Source: Nemophila menziesii (Eukaryota > Streptophyta > Magnoliopsida > Boraginales > Hydrophyllaceae). Taken from it: a DNA stretch of 64,000 nt. Positions 31,736 to 42,748 of the stretch are shown piece after piece (the first letter of the stretch is position 1; each line of letters begins with the position of its first letter). The notes beneath the pieces are model-generated. The model made no database searches. It saw only the letters and a program-made list of their open reading frames with translations, and had not been told where the DNA came from. The stretch is from contig JARWIR010000005.1 in NCBI GenBank assembly GCA_029959085.1, positions 34,837,350 through 34,901,349 of the forward strand, read 5' to 3'. The position numbers and the translations under genes were made by a program.

Positions 31736-33295
31736 TGATGTCTCCTTAATTGTTCTTATTTTCGACCCTTAGGAGACATCATTTTTGGTGTTTATTTAAT
31801 CAATTTGATAGACTTTTGGACTAAATATGCAATAATATGATTTTCCTCTTTTATTTCTAGCATTATTAATTTATTAAGCTTTTGCGCGTAATATTGGTAT
31901 TTTTAGTGTAAAGTTTACAGGTTTTAGATGTTAGCTTGAAGAGGAATCCGAGGAGAAAGTCAAAGATCAAAAGATAGAGTCAAGACTTGAAGAGAAATCC
32001 CGAAGATATTATTTTTAGAGCTGAAAATCCATTTTCCAGGCCATAGATTGCTGATTTCGAGGTGCTTAAGCGATGATTTAGCCATTGAACTTTGAAGAGA
32101 AAACGCTCCCTATCGAGTTACGGAACTTTAGCAACTGGAATGAGGTCAATCGGAGTCATAACGAATCGGGAAAAGCCATTTTAGTGAAGGTATATCAGCA
32201 GTTACGGGATTTTGGGCTAAGTTAGAGGACTTGGGCCTTTATATTTCATTTAATTAAAAGCCTAGGTCCAAGTCCGAATTTGCACTTATAAAAGGAGGTC
32301 TGGACTTCTATTTTTCATACAATTCACATTCTACAAGATTAAAACACCAGAGAGAAGCAACAGAAGGAAGAAGAAGAAGCTACAAGAGCTGGAGAGGGTC
32401 TATATCTCCGTTCGTAGTCATTCCTATTCCGGAAATTAGGTTTTTCTTATCTTTAATTTTGTAATCAAATATGAATTCCTTTACATTTAATTTAGTTTTT
32501 CTTTTTAATATGAGCTAAACATTTCATAGTGCTTGAGAACAAACAATGGGTGAATCACAATCGTATTGAATAACGAATGTTAAATTTGGGTTTCTGTTAA
32601 ATTAAACTAAATTAGGGCTTTTACTCTTTTCGATAAATTGAGAATATTTACTGTTTTTAGCGTCATGAACTAGGAACAGGTGTTAGTATCTAGGCTATTC
32701 CAATTAGTGGCGATTGGATCATCCTGACGGAGGGTTTAGGTACAGAACCATTTATTCAATCTTGGATAGAAACTATTGATTCTGACGAACTTAGCTAATT
32801 CTAGGGCCAATGAGGTAATAAAACTTAATCATCCAAAAGTGGATCATATTTACCCTGACGGGACTAGTGACACTCTAGGATCGCCTTATAGTCCACCCTG
32901 ACGGGGGTATAAGGAATTTAGAATCCCGACCATTGTAATTGACCAATTTAGCCCTTAAACAACATAAGTTAGGAAATAGGATTGGGAGGATCCTTGCGTT
33001 CTCAAGTGCTACTTCTCATATTGCGTTTTACATCATTTTGCTTGCGTCTTAGCTTTTATTTGCATTTTAATAATTGTCTTTCATTTACTTAGCATTAATA
33101 CAAAACCAAACAAACATATTATCTATATTTGCTTTCATAGGTGCAATCAATCATTAATAGATAGGCATTGTAGTCAACCATCCCGTCCTTGGAACGAATC
33201 TGTTTTATCAGTTATACTACTTGGGACAACCGTACACTTGCGGTTGTGGTTCGATTATTCATTGAATTTATTTTAGAACACACAAAGGACCACCA
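31736..33295 (+). repeat. 3' LTR of the Athila-like element
   Basis: 1560 bp with the same ends as the 5' LTR; about 24 substitutions and one single-base indel by eye. Confidence 0.96.
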
Positions 33296-33300
33296 ACAGG

Positions 33301-33859
33301 TTTCATAGTAAATTTATATTTGTCACCTACAGATTTTTAACCGTTTCTTGAGTTTTGAACTTGATTTTTACGCAGTGAAGCTATGTATTCCTCTATGTTT
33401 ATCTGTTTTTACCTATTTTCTTTTTTTGGTGCCATTTAACTAGATTCGTGAGGTAAACTGGTTTGTAGGTAAAGTGTTTGGGTAAAAGTCTAGGAGAGAA
33501 AAGATGGAAGCGATGAGAAAAGAATAACAACAGACGAGGAAGAGAAAGTAGGTTGCGTTCACCACTAAACCCAACGAGGATACGCGATGGAGGAGGTTGA
33601 ACGGTGGAGAAGGAGCGATAAAAAATAGGTGCAGAAAGATACCGGAAAAGAAAATTTAGAAAACCTAGAGAGAGAAACTAAGTGTAAAACCTAGAGAGAA
33701 GGAAGAGCATAGTTGACTCTCATGTGACTTTTTTATGTATATATATATATATTTCACTCTTTTTTGTTACTTAGTAGTATGAATAATATGTACATTTTTA
33801 CCCATATGGAAATTCGATTACAAGTTTATTATACATACAATTTACATCGACCTTATGTT
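33301..33859. other. Unassigned part of duplicated unit, copy A
   Basis: Purine-rich stretch at about 33490-33710 (GGAGAGAAAAGATGG, GACGAGGAAGAGAAAG) and AT-rich flanks, also present at about 45050-45590 in copy B. No frame recognised. Confidence 0.4.
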
Positions 33860-34440
33860 ATGGATGAAATACTTCACATTCTTCTGAAAATACCTCTTTC
33901 AAAACGTGTAGCGAGAACATATCATCTTTCTGATGAATAGAAAAGGCAGGTTCAATTAACTTCTGCTTTATTGATCCAATTAGTTCAATATAGTGTAGAT
34001 TTATCCGATCTTTTAAGGCAAACTTCTAAAACTTCTTCACTAGAAGTTTCAGTTGAAGCGGTTAACCCTACTAAATGCCATGAATATGTTACTTAGTCTT
34101 GTTGCTTGTTATGGAGTAGAGTTCTTCAAAGATTTACCAGTATAAATCTAAAATTGTGTCTGAACTTAAATCGATGATGGAAAATCTTGTTTGAATTTAC
34201 TTACTACTTTGAATTTACCAGAATACCCTGCTTCTACCCCTCTTGTGGAGCTTTTTTGTGTCTTACTTCTGCAAAATGATGGGTTAAAATCTAAAGATGT
34301 GGTTACTTGATCAATGGCTATAGACTTTCTTGGTACTATATATGCAAGGTTGAAACATGATGTTGTAACCTGTAAACAAGAACAATTTTAATAAGTGAAT
34401 GAGTTACTAAATGAGGAATCTATGGATCATAGTCAGATAA
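33860..34440 (+). pseudogene. SCC2 (cohesin loader, Nipped-B family) gene fragment, copy A
   Basis: SCC2 loads cohesin onto chromosomes in the nucleus. Coding blocks in shifting frames match the middle of plant SCC2: [84 protein letters not shown] and SMAIDFLGTI. Stop codons interrupt it (for example after LSDE and after KSKDVVT). It covers only a small part of a protein of more than 1,700 residues. It lies in the duplicated unit beside CACTA sequence, so capture by a transposon is possible. No promoter or full exon set is visible. Confidence 0.82.
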
Positions 34441-34839
34441 GTGACACGTTTTTTTTGTTTGCTTATTCTTCATACGGGTCCTGAAGGTTATTAAAAAATT
34501 AAACCTTAAAATTTGGTTTTTGAAAAATACGCAACTTATTTAAAAAAAATATTAAGCTATATTGACAAAAAAAAAAAAAAACATAGGGAAACAAGTCTCT
34601 TTAACTCCATTTGTCCATAATTAGTTTTAAAAAGGTAGGTTTGGCCGAACCAAAATATAAGGTTTGAATCTAAAATTTTAATATTTTGTATTTCTGCAAA
34701 CATGAAATAGGTATATTTTAATGTATACACATAAACATTTCTATGTAAATGAAATCCTTTAAATCATAAGATACAATTCAACAATATACCTAATTTGTCA
34801 TTCTATAAACAATATTAATGCAATTTTTAATATATAGAG
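34441..34839. other. AT-rich sequence of duplicated unit, copy A
   Basis: No gene recognised; matched in copy B at about 46445-46790. Confidence 0.4.
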
Positions 34840-35400
34840 CTATTTGAACCAGATGGCATAGCCAAAACGGCAAGGGAGCAAGCCCAGTTTTCTAGATATA
34901 GCTTTTTGTGCGTGCTTGGGGTAAACCGACTGATGGTGGTCTAGATGTCTAAGCGGAAAATTATTTGGTAAAATAGGTTAAACCTTATGGAGAGGACAAG
35001 TTTTAACATAAATGGTTGCTTTGGAAGTGAGTTGGATCGGGAGGGAATATGAAGGCTATTAAGCGATACATGTGGGAAATTTTTGGCGGCTTCAAAGGAA
35101 CATGTGAGACGGTGTAACCATTTGTGTCAAAATTAAATGCACTACACTCCAGGCTAAAAATGATGGAGGAACAAGAGAAACAAAATTGTACATTAAGACC
35201 AACTTTATGGAATTTCTTGCACTATTGAAGGATGGTGTGAACACTGGAGATCAATCAAATTGAATTCTAGATAAAAATGTGTGAGTATTATGAACATAAA
35301 TGACGACTTTGATTTAGACCATGTTAATAGAGAGACAAATGTTTGCATGGATTGGATAATTAGTGTAGGATGAGAGATAATGGTGTGGAGACATTAAAAT
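34840..35400 (+). pseudogene. RVT_3-type RNase H fragment, copy A
   Basis: Reading across frames shows CGKFLAASKEHVRRCNHL, a degraded ALRxGLK...EEQEKxN block and a C-terminal HVNRETNVCMDWI-like block. This is the order seen in the RNase H-like domain (RVT_3) of plant LINEs and derived host genes. Frames are broken several times. The source could be a LINE 3' end or a stand-alone RVT_3 gene. Confidence 0.6.
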
Positions 35401-36839
35401 ATACAGACTTACCAGATAGATTGTGAATTTTTTTTTTTTTTAAATTTAACCCATTCAGCTGTAATTATTATTAAGGCTTCATAAAATTGTTCCTCACTAT
35501 ATTTTACATTATACAATATTCTTAGTTTTTTAACAATTATGCTCTAATATATTTTTCAATCTTCATTCAAAAAATAAAACTTATTGGACTTCAAATAGTA
35601 GATTTTTTTTAAGAAATTCTTACTATATTAATATGTTGATATATTTTTATTTAAGTAGTATATTCCTTTCCAACTTTGTTTCTTAAGCAATGGCTTATTT
35701 TATGTAGCTTAATATGAGAATTACACGGAGTATAATCTAAATTTACACATTACTTTTAAATATATTTGTATTAACAAAGTAAATTGTCTAACCCTTATTG
35801 AATACTCCATCAACGAATATCTATATACAAACATCAGATTAGATAAAATAATAAGATACATATAACTACCAAAATAAGAACGTAAAATAATCCTATAAAT
35901 AAATAATCATAAAACTAATATTAAACTAAAATATATTTTTGGATATTTCACATAGATAGAGTTATTCAGAAAGTAACGCAGGATAAATATTAATCAATCA
36001 TGCACCCAAATTTATCATTCTAAATTTTAACCCCAGTTCAAGAATACTCGTGAACCTTATATACTAAATTGAAATGTAATTTCATAATAGTTAATAGTGT
36101 GTCTTACCAGATTAGTTGCATTCGTTGAAATGTCATGACCAGCGGTCATATCTTTAAACAAGTCGGGTATAATCTTGCAATAATAGGTGATGTGTTAGAT
36201 TTGAGAGGTTAAAAGAAACTTTATGTTGACTTTAGTGCAATGAGAAAACACTAAATATTGAAATGAATGTGAAAGAAATGAAGATGTGAACTGAAATACC
36301 GGCGGCAAATGCGATATATTTATGTTGATGGTTACTCTTTAGGTTAAGAGATATCTATATTATATTATATTTGGACGGTGGAGGTCAATGGGGCCATGGT
36401 CTTGAGCCCCTTTAAATTGTTATAATATTGGGCCCCCATATTTTTTTATATAAAAATATAAAAAATTAATTTAAAAAGATTCCGTTTGGCCCAATCCAAA
36501 TCAAATAAATACTAGACCATTTTTGTTAAAATAAATCTATAATTTTTCTTATGTATCATAACACAAGTATATTTATTTTCTTTTCTATTTTTTCTTTTTA
36601 ATTTATTATGGTATTGTTTTATAAAGTTTATATCTAATGAAATATAATTATTCAATAATTTTATACTTTTTAATTAATTTATAATTAAAAATAGGTATAT
36701 ATTTAGATATTCTTTACGTAATTTGTAATTTGTAATTTTCTTTTGTTAGGAGCCATTTTTTTAAAGTTTGTCTTAGACCCTAAAAATGTCAGGGCCGGCC
36801 ATATATATTTGTAAAATAATATTTTGATAACTTTATTTA
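35401..36839. other. AT-rich sequence of duplicated unit, copy A
   Basis: About 1.4 kb, more than 70% A+T by eye, no frame over 60 codons of interest. Matched by copy B (about 47350-48789). Confidence 0.4.
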
Positions 36840-37005
36840 AGAAATGATGGATATCATCCCTAATCATATCACCCTTTAGGTGGATCTTAAATGGACCAGT
36901 CATATAATTTCTCTTTCTAAATTTATCACTTTCTCTCTTTTTTCATGAATGATACCTAAGAGGTATAAAATAGTGATGTGATTTAAGGTGATATCCATCA
37001 TTACT
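36840..37005. mobile_element. MITE, AGTAATGAT family, copy A of duplicated unit
   Basis: Left end AGAAATGATGGATATCAT and right end ATGGATATCACCT-type reverse complement (…GGTGATATCCATCATTACT) form the TIR. Ends match the MITE at 3514-3689. About 166 bp. It predates the segmental duplication because copy B has it too. Confidence 0.75.
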
Positions 37006-37449
37006 CGCTCTATTTTATGATAAATATACCAATTAGTTCTTATTTTTGTCTTAAGTGACAAGTTTTCTCTATATCCTTGTAAATTAACCTTTTAATCTTA
37101 TACCTTCAATAGTATCTCAATGTTATTCCTTTTAATATTATTTATTAGAATGATCGATAGTCAAGACACATAGCTGACCAAGTTTATTTTTTTATCCAAA
37201 CTAGTAAGGGCAACAAATTCATCTGATCCTAATGTATTTTTCTTAATTTTTTCATTCATATACTTCTCCTCTACAACACCACCACTACCACCTTCTTCAC
37301 AACCTTCGGTCACCACCACCTCAACAAAAACCTATTCGAATACCACAATGATAAAAGTAAAAACTAATATTTAACACATTTTTAAACCTTTAATTCATGT
37401 ATAAACTAGATAATTATTATACATGGTCATTTGTTTTGGATGATAGATT

Positions 37450-37539
37450 TCCTAGAATTTCCTTGGTTGTTAATTAAATTCCTTTTTTAAACTTGGTATT
37501 TTTTAACTCAAACTGCATTACCTTGTAACAATACACCCC
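37450..37539 (-). pseudogene. Gypsy RT fragment, left piece, copy A
   Basis: On the minus strand the reading GVYCYKVMQFELKNTKF corresponds to the Gypsy RT block Y-C-Y-x-x-M-P-F-G-L-K-N-x. The fragment is split from its upstream part (42748-42143) by the gag-only Copia element. In copy B the same sequence is continuous. Confidence 0.75.
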
Positions 37540-38732
37540 TGATAATCTATATACGTCCTAGAATGGGGGGTTGAATAGGACTACGGAAATTAATCGGCTA
37601 ATTAAATTCTAAGTAAATCAAATTAAAAGCTAATTTAAATAATATTCTCTTTCTAAACTAAATGGACAAGAGTTTGATAAATGAGAAATAGATAGTAATC
37701 ACCTAGAAATTCATACAAGCATATTATCAAACAATTAGAGTGCGGAAGTAATTAGTTCAGGGAAAGAAAATACTCAAGTATGTATAGTGGTTCGGTTTCC
37801 CTACTCCACTACCTAAGGTAGCCACCTTAGGATTTTCAAGCTTCTTTACTAAGCTCCGTGTCTCTCTTAACCGGGGCGAGAACACAATACCCGTTTACAA
37901 CCTCTTCGATAACACGAAGGACAACCTCTTGTGTAATCCCAACACAAGGACAACCTCTTGTGTAATCACAACACAAGGACACCAAGTATAATCCCTATAC
38001 TCACACACTCTCTTAATCTAACTATTACAAAGACTAGACTAAGAGGAAGAATCAAGTGTTTGAATGGTTTTACAATAGTGATGAACTCCTAAAGAGTGGA
38101 TATGACTTTATAGCATAAAGAGAATGATTTTGACTATGATTAGCTTCTTGACACCTTCATGAATGATCACAATTAAGCCCCTAAATGTTGGTGGATGAAT
38201 GGTGTAAGTTGTGTCTTCAAAGAGCTTTAATTTATAGCTGAAATAAGCTTCCAACGGTCAAAAGGCTTCTATCTAACGGATCTATTTTAACTCCAACGGA
38301 TATAAGCTTTGTCTTTTTCTAATAGTGCAGAAAACCCTTTCTCGCGGTGTACCGCGGATATGGTGCGGTGTACCGCACTTCTCAACGTATTGATTTCATA
38401 GCTGACTGACGGGCTACCCTATGCACCGTGTCCTTGGTCCGCAACCTTGGTCCGGTGTACCGCGCCTTTGGTCTGGTGTACCGCACATTTACTTGCTGAC
38501 TGACGGGCTAGCTATGCACCGCGCCTTTGGTCCGTGGTACTGTGTGGGCTTCAGCGGTATACCGCTCGTACCTCCGGTATACCGGTCCGGCTACTCAATA
38601 AAGCTTTAACAAGGATGTTTAGTTCATAGATAAAAGGTATATAGTAAGTATAAATGTAATGCACTATTTGGAATAGTTTAAAACACGATTTGGCAAATAT
38701 TAAAACAAGATTAAAAGGACGTTAGGCCAACA
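37540..38732 (-). repeat. 3' LTR of gag-only Copia element 3
   Basis: 1193 bp; on the plus strand TGATAATC...GGCCAACA. Contains a two-copy 30 bp repeat (ACAACCTCTTGTGTAATC at about 37921 and 37951) and a cluster of GCGGTGTACCGC-type palindromes (38343-38590). A minus-strand TATAAATT (38236-38229) is a probable TATA box. Confidence 0.95.
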
Positions 38733-38746
38733 ATCTCCCCTTTTTT
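38733..38746 (-). other. Polypurine tract of Copia element 3
   Basis: The minus strand reads AAAAAAGGGGAGAT directly before the 3' LTR. Confidence 0.85.
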
Positions 38747-39151
38747 GATGTTTGACAAATCGAAAACTTTTGAAGTGACTAGTACTACATTTTTAATCAA
38801 AAACTCCCCATCAACCTAAGCATGAGATTTTTAAGGATAAGTTAATTTAAAAAGCTCCCCATTACGGAATGCATAGAGTTTTTGTATTCAACGAAAAAGT
38901 TTAACTAAAATTTCTCCCCCTTTGTCAACAACAAAAAGAAACGATTACTAAGTAAAAGGAACCAAATGTAATTTTGTAAAAACTATAGGGACCTAAAAGC
39001 AATTTGTTTAAAATTTTAAAAACACTAAATTTTGCAAGAGGGTTCCTAGATAATAGAGACATCTAAAAAAAATTTACGAAAATTAGCACCAATGCAAGTA
39101 ATATCACACTTTATTCTATTTGCATCTTGATGCTTGATTCCTACAAAAAAA

Positions 39152-40886
39152 TTAAGCTTTAGGTACCCAAATTGGTTTGGGTCCATGAGTGTTAGGGAAT
39201 TTTCTTTTTATGATCCATAAAGGCTTTTTCCAAAATGGTACAAGAGATCCGAAATCCAACAATTTACGATAATAACAATGAGATGCATTATGACCAAGTT
39301 TTTCACAATAAGTGCAAGTGATAGAAGATTTTGAAGAAGATGAAATATGATTTGAAATCGTTGATTTAACAAAGACATTTTTTAAGAATTTTTGTTTGGT
39401 TGATGGATCATATCTAACATCACTTTTTTCAAAAACCAATTTTTTAGAATCTAAATCAAATCCAAGTTTTCTTGCCCATTTGTAAATTTTAAAATAATAG
39501 CATTTTGATCCTCAATCTTTTTCGCTAACAATGCTTTTTCTTCCAAAAGACTTTTCTCAACAAGATGAAGTTTCTCATTTTCATCTATACATTCATTACT
39601 AAGATTTTGACAATCTTCCAAAGCTTTTAAAAACTCTTTATTTCTCTTTCTTTCAACTTCTAAATCTTTTGTTAAAACTTTGATTGTTTCAATAGAGTTT
39701 AAAAAATCATTGTAAAGAGAATCAAATGCCTCATGAATATCTTGCTCACTAGCATCATCATTAGATAAAGAAGAACCAAATTTAGAAGTTACCTCATTGT
39801 TTTTATCATCCCAAATAGCATGTTCATCTTCTTTGTGATTCACCATGAATGCAACTAGATTCACATGCTCGTTATCACTTTCTTCTTGATCGGAATTTAG
39901 AGCATCCCAAGTGATGTTGGTGAGTAAGGCTTTCTTAGATTTTCCTTTGTGAAGATTTGGACAAAAGGTTTTGATATGCCCTATTTTCTTGCAATGGTAG
40001 CAAGTAGGTTCTTCTTGCCTAATGACCCTTACATTTCTTGAAGAGCTTCCTTTTTTGGCAAAACGTTTGTATTTCATAATTTTCTTAAGCAAAGCCATTT
40101 CTTCATCTTCACTTGTTTCTTCATCATAGGAATATTCTTCCTCTTCACTTTCCTTCCTTTCTTTCGTTCTTTTATCTTGCTACTCAAGGCATGAAAGGCA
40201 ATGGATTTCTTAATCTTCTTATCCTCATCATCTCTTATCTTTTCTTCTTCAAGCACAAGCTCTTCCGTCATGAGGTTACAAATGAGTTCATGAACCGTCA
40301 TTTTTGAGAGATCTTTAGTATCTCTTATAGAGTTGATCTTTGATTTGTATTTATTTGGAAGAGCAAATAAGATTTTTCGGCATTGTTCTTTGTTAGTGTA
40401 TTCTTGACCAAGAGTCTTCAAGGTGTTGACAATGTGGGAAAATCTTTGATGCATAGCATTTAAGGCTTCATCGGGCTCCATTCGAAATAGCTCATATTTG
40501 GTGATAAAAAGACCAATCTTAGTTTCCTTGACATCTTCCGTTCCTTGATATGATAGCTTTAAGAGTTGCCACAATTCATGAGCCGAATTGCATTCACTAA
40601 CTCTAGCATATTCCGTGACACTTAACCCATTTATGAGTATGTTCATAGCTTTGTTGTTTTTGGTGAGTTTGGCTATGTCTTGAGCATTGTAATCATCTTC
40701 ATCTTTCTCAACCGTTTGACTACCATCAACATAAGGAATCTAAGGACCCTTTTTGATAGCAAGCCACAAAAAGTAATCAATTCCTTTGACATGAATCTCC
40801 ATTTTCTTTTTCCATCCAAAGTAATCTTTTCCTACAAAAAGCGGAGGTCTAGTAGAACATGAATCTTCCGGTTGATTAGAGTCCAT
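39152..40886 (-). pseudogene. Copia gag of element 3 (UBN2 domain, two zinc knuckles), broken
   Basis: The Gag particle protein. It starts at 40886 (MDSNQPEDSCSTRPPLF, then YFGWKKKMEIH). TAG stops the frame at codon 49 (40742-40740). The UBN2 core follows (ELWQLLKLSYQGT, YELFRMEPDEALNAMHQRF, CRKILFALPNKY). A frameshift near 40165 leads to the frame with zinc knuckle 1 (CYHCKKIGHIKTFC, about 40007-39960) and a long acidic coiled coil (39900-39500). A second frameshift near 39475 leads to the last frame with zinc knuckle 2 (CTYCEKLGHNASHC) and the end GPKPIWVPKA, the linker that normally precedes pol in Sirevirus-like Copia elements. Pol is absent after this point, so the deletion starts just past the gag-pol junction. 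Confidence 0.85.
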
Positions 40887-40941
40887 ATCGTATTAACTCT
40901 AGAAACGATTAAGTACAATAGAGCTAGGATCTGATACCAAT

Positions 40942-42137
40942 TGATAATCTATATACGTCCTAGAAGGGGGGGGGGTTGAATAGGACTACGGAAATTAATC
41001 AGCTAATTAAATTCTAAGTAAATAAAATTAAAAGCTAATTTAAATCCTATTCTCTTTCTAAACTAAATGGACAAGAGTTTGATAAATGAGAAATAGATAG
41101 TAATCACCTAGAAATTCATACAAGCATATTATCAAACAATTAGAGTGCGGAAGTAAATAGTTTAGAAAAAGAAAATACTCAAGTATGTATAGTGGTTCGG
41201 TTTCCCTACTCCACTACCTAAGGTAGCCACCTTAGGATTTTCAAGCTTCTTTACTAAGCTCCGTGTCTCTCTTAACCGGGGCGAGAACACAATACCCGTT
41301 TACAACCTCTTCGATAACACGAAGGACAACCTCTTGTGTAATCCCAACACAAGGACAACCTCTTGTGTAATCACAACACAAGGACACCAAGTATAATCCC
41401 TATACTCACACACTCTCTTAATCTAACTATTACAAAGACTAGACTAAGAGGAAGAATCAAGTGTTTGAATGGTTTTACAATAGTGATGAACTCCTAAAGA
41501 GTGGATATGACTTTATAGCATAAAGAGAATGATTTTGACTATGATTAGCTTCTTGACACCTTCATGAATGATCACAATTAAGCCCCTAAATGTTGGTGGA
41601 TGAATGGTGTAAGTTGTGTCTTCAAAGAGCTTTAATTTATAGCTGAAATAAGCTTCCAACGGTCAAAAGGCTTCTATCTAACGGATCTATTTTAACTCCA
41701 ACGGATATAAGCTTTGTCTTGTTCTAATAGTGCAGAAAACCCTTTCTCGCGGTGTACCGCGGATATGGTGCGGTGTACCGCACTTCTCAACGTATTGATT
41801 TCATAGCTGATTGACGGGCAACCCTATGCACCGTGTCCTTGGTCCGCAACCTTGGTCCGGTGTACCGCGCCTTTGGTCCGGTGTACCGCACATTTACTTG
41901 CTGACTGACGGGCTAGCAATGCACCGCGCCTTTGGTCCGTGGTACTGTGTGGGCTTCAGCGGTATACCGCTCGTACCTCCGGTACACCGGTCCGGCTACT
42001 CAATAAAGCTTTAACAAGGATGTTTAGTTCATAGATAAAAGGTATATAGTATGTACAAATGTAATGCACTATTTGGAATAGTTTAAAACACGATTTGGCA
42101 AATATTAAAACAAGATTAAAAGGGCGTTAGGCCAACA
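40942..42137 (-). repeat. 5' LTR of gag-only Copia element 3
   Basis: 1196 bp, the same structure as the partner LTR, with a longer G run near 40968. Confidence 0.95.
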
Positions 42138-42142
42138 ACCCC

Positions 42143-42748
42143 TTGTTTAGTTTTGAAGTAATATTTATTTTTATCTTCTTGAGCCATCAATATATGGTTG
42201 AAAACCTTGAAGATATCCATAAAACACAGATGCTCGTGTCTGGTTTTGCATCTACGAGTTTATCATCTATGACAGAGGGAAGCTATATTTTGTACATGAG
42301 AGATTAAGATTTGTACCGGCCATATTCTCCACGATATCTTTCATTTACTCACATGAATTTTACTGGAAATGCAATTAGGATATAAGGCTTCCCTAATGTG
42401 GCCGGCTTTCAATAGCTAACTGACTTCTTCTCAGATGATGCTGCTTTTTTCTTCCAAGATTTTTTTTCTTTTGAACGATTGGTCGAATGTCTGGGTTGAC
42501 ATTTAGATAATGTTCAAATATATTGTGGTCAACTACAACCATATTCTATTTCTCCTATTTAAATAGAGTTAAGTTTTCTTTCCACTTGTCTTAGTTTTCT
42601 TTACATCTGATCTACTCTCAAAGTTTCACCAATATTAACTTTTTAATCTATATCGCCGATTGGAACTTAGAACAGTTTTTCAACTAGGGCCAGCTTTGTT
42701 AAAAGCTATCCATTAGGCAGAACAATCACCAAAACACCAAGTCCTCTT
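42143..42748 (-). pseudogene. Gypsy RT fragment, right piece, copy A
   Basis: The minus strand shows LCFMDIFKVFNHILMAQEDK, equivalent to the Gypsy RT block F-M-D-A-x-x-G-Y-N-Q-I, in a sequence with several stops. It ends at the tandem duplication joint (42748). Confidence 0.75.

Larger units (their letters stand above)
20568..33295 (+). mobile_element. Athila-like Gypsy LTR retrotransposon, full length, with env-position ORF
   Basis: A 12.7 kb element flanked by a perfect 5 bp duplication ACAGG (20563-20567 and 33296-33300). Order on the plus strand: 5' LTR (20568-22128), tRNA-Asp PBS (22135-22152), gag-pol in one reading frame (22264-27888) broken by three TAG codons, a GC-rich palindrome array (28128-28537), an ORF in the env position (28928-30175) with one TAA, repeated polypurine-like motifs, PPT (31721-31735), 3' LTR (31736-33295). 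PBS type, size and extra ORF fit the Athila group. LTRs differ at about 24 positions (about 1.5%), which gives well under one million years at commonly used plant rates (inference). It sits in duplicated copy A; the empty site is near 45045. Confidence 0.94.
37540..42137 (-). mobile_element. Gag-only Copia derivative with complete LTRs (element 3, TR-GAG-like)
   Basis: Two LTRs (37540-38732 and 40942-42137) with target duplication ACCCC (37535-37539 and 42138-42142). The empty site is preserved in copy B near 49484-49493. On the minus strand: 5' LTR, PBS (40939-40929, TGGTATCAGAT), gag (40886-39152), a short spacer, polypurine tract (38746-38733), 3' LTR. No protease, integrase or RT is present, so it depends on other elements. 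LTRs differ at roughly 20 sites (about 1.7%) plus a G-run length change. It inserted into the Gypsy RT pseudogene of copy A. Confidence 0.93.
18246..42748 (+). repeat. Tandem segmental duplication, copy A (with two later insertions)
   Basis: Sequence from 18246 (GTTTGTGTGTTTTTTAC) to 42748 (AACACCAAGTCCTCTTAG) matches 42749-50093 once the Athila element (20568-33295) and the gag-only Copia element (37540-42137) and their second TSD copies are removed. What remains is about 7.2 kb: TNP2 3' part, SCC2 fragment, RNase H fragment, MITE, Gypsy RT fragment. Copies A and B differ by roughly 5-10% in the stretches I compared by eye. Confidence 0.88.

Noticed and set aside
38421..38609. Plus-strand frame of 62 codons, also at 41811-42014
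   Set aside because: Inside the LTR palindrome cluster of the gag-only Copia; antisense to the element, no domain.
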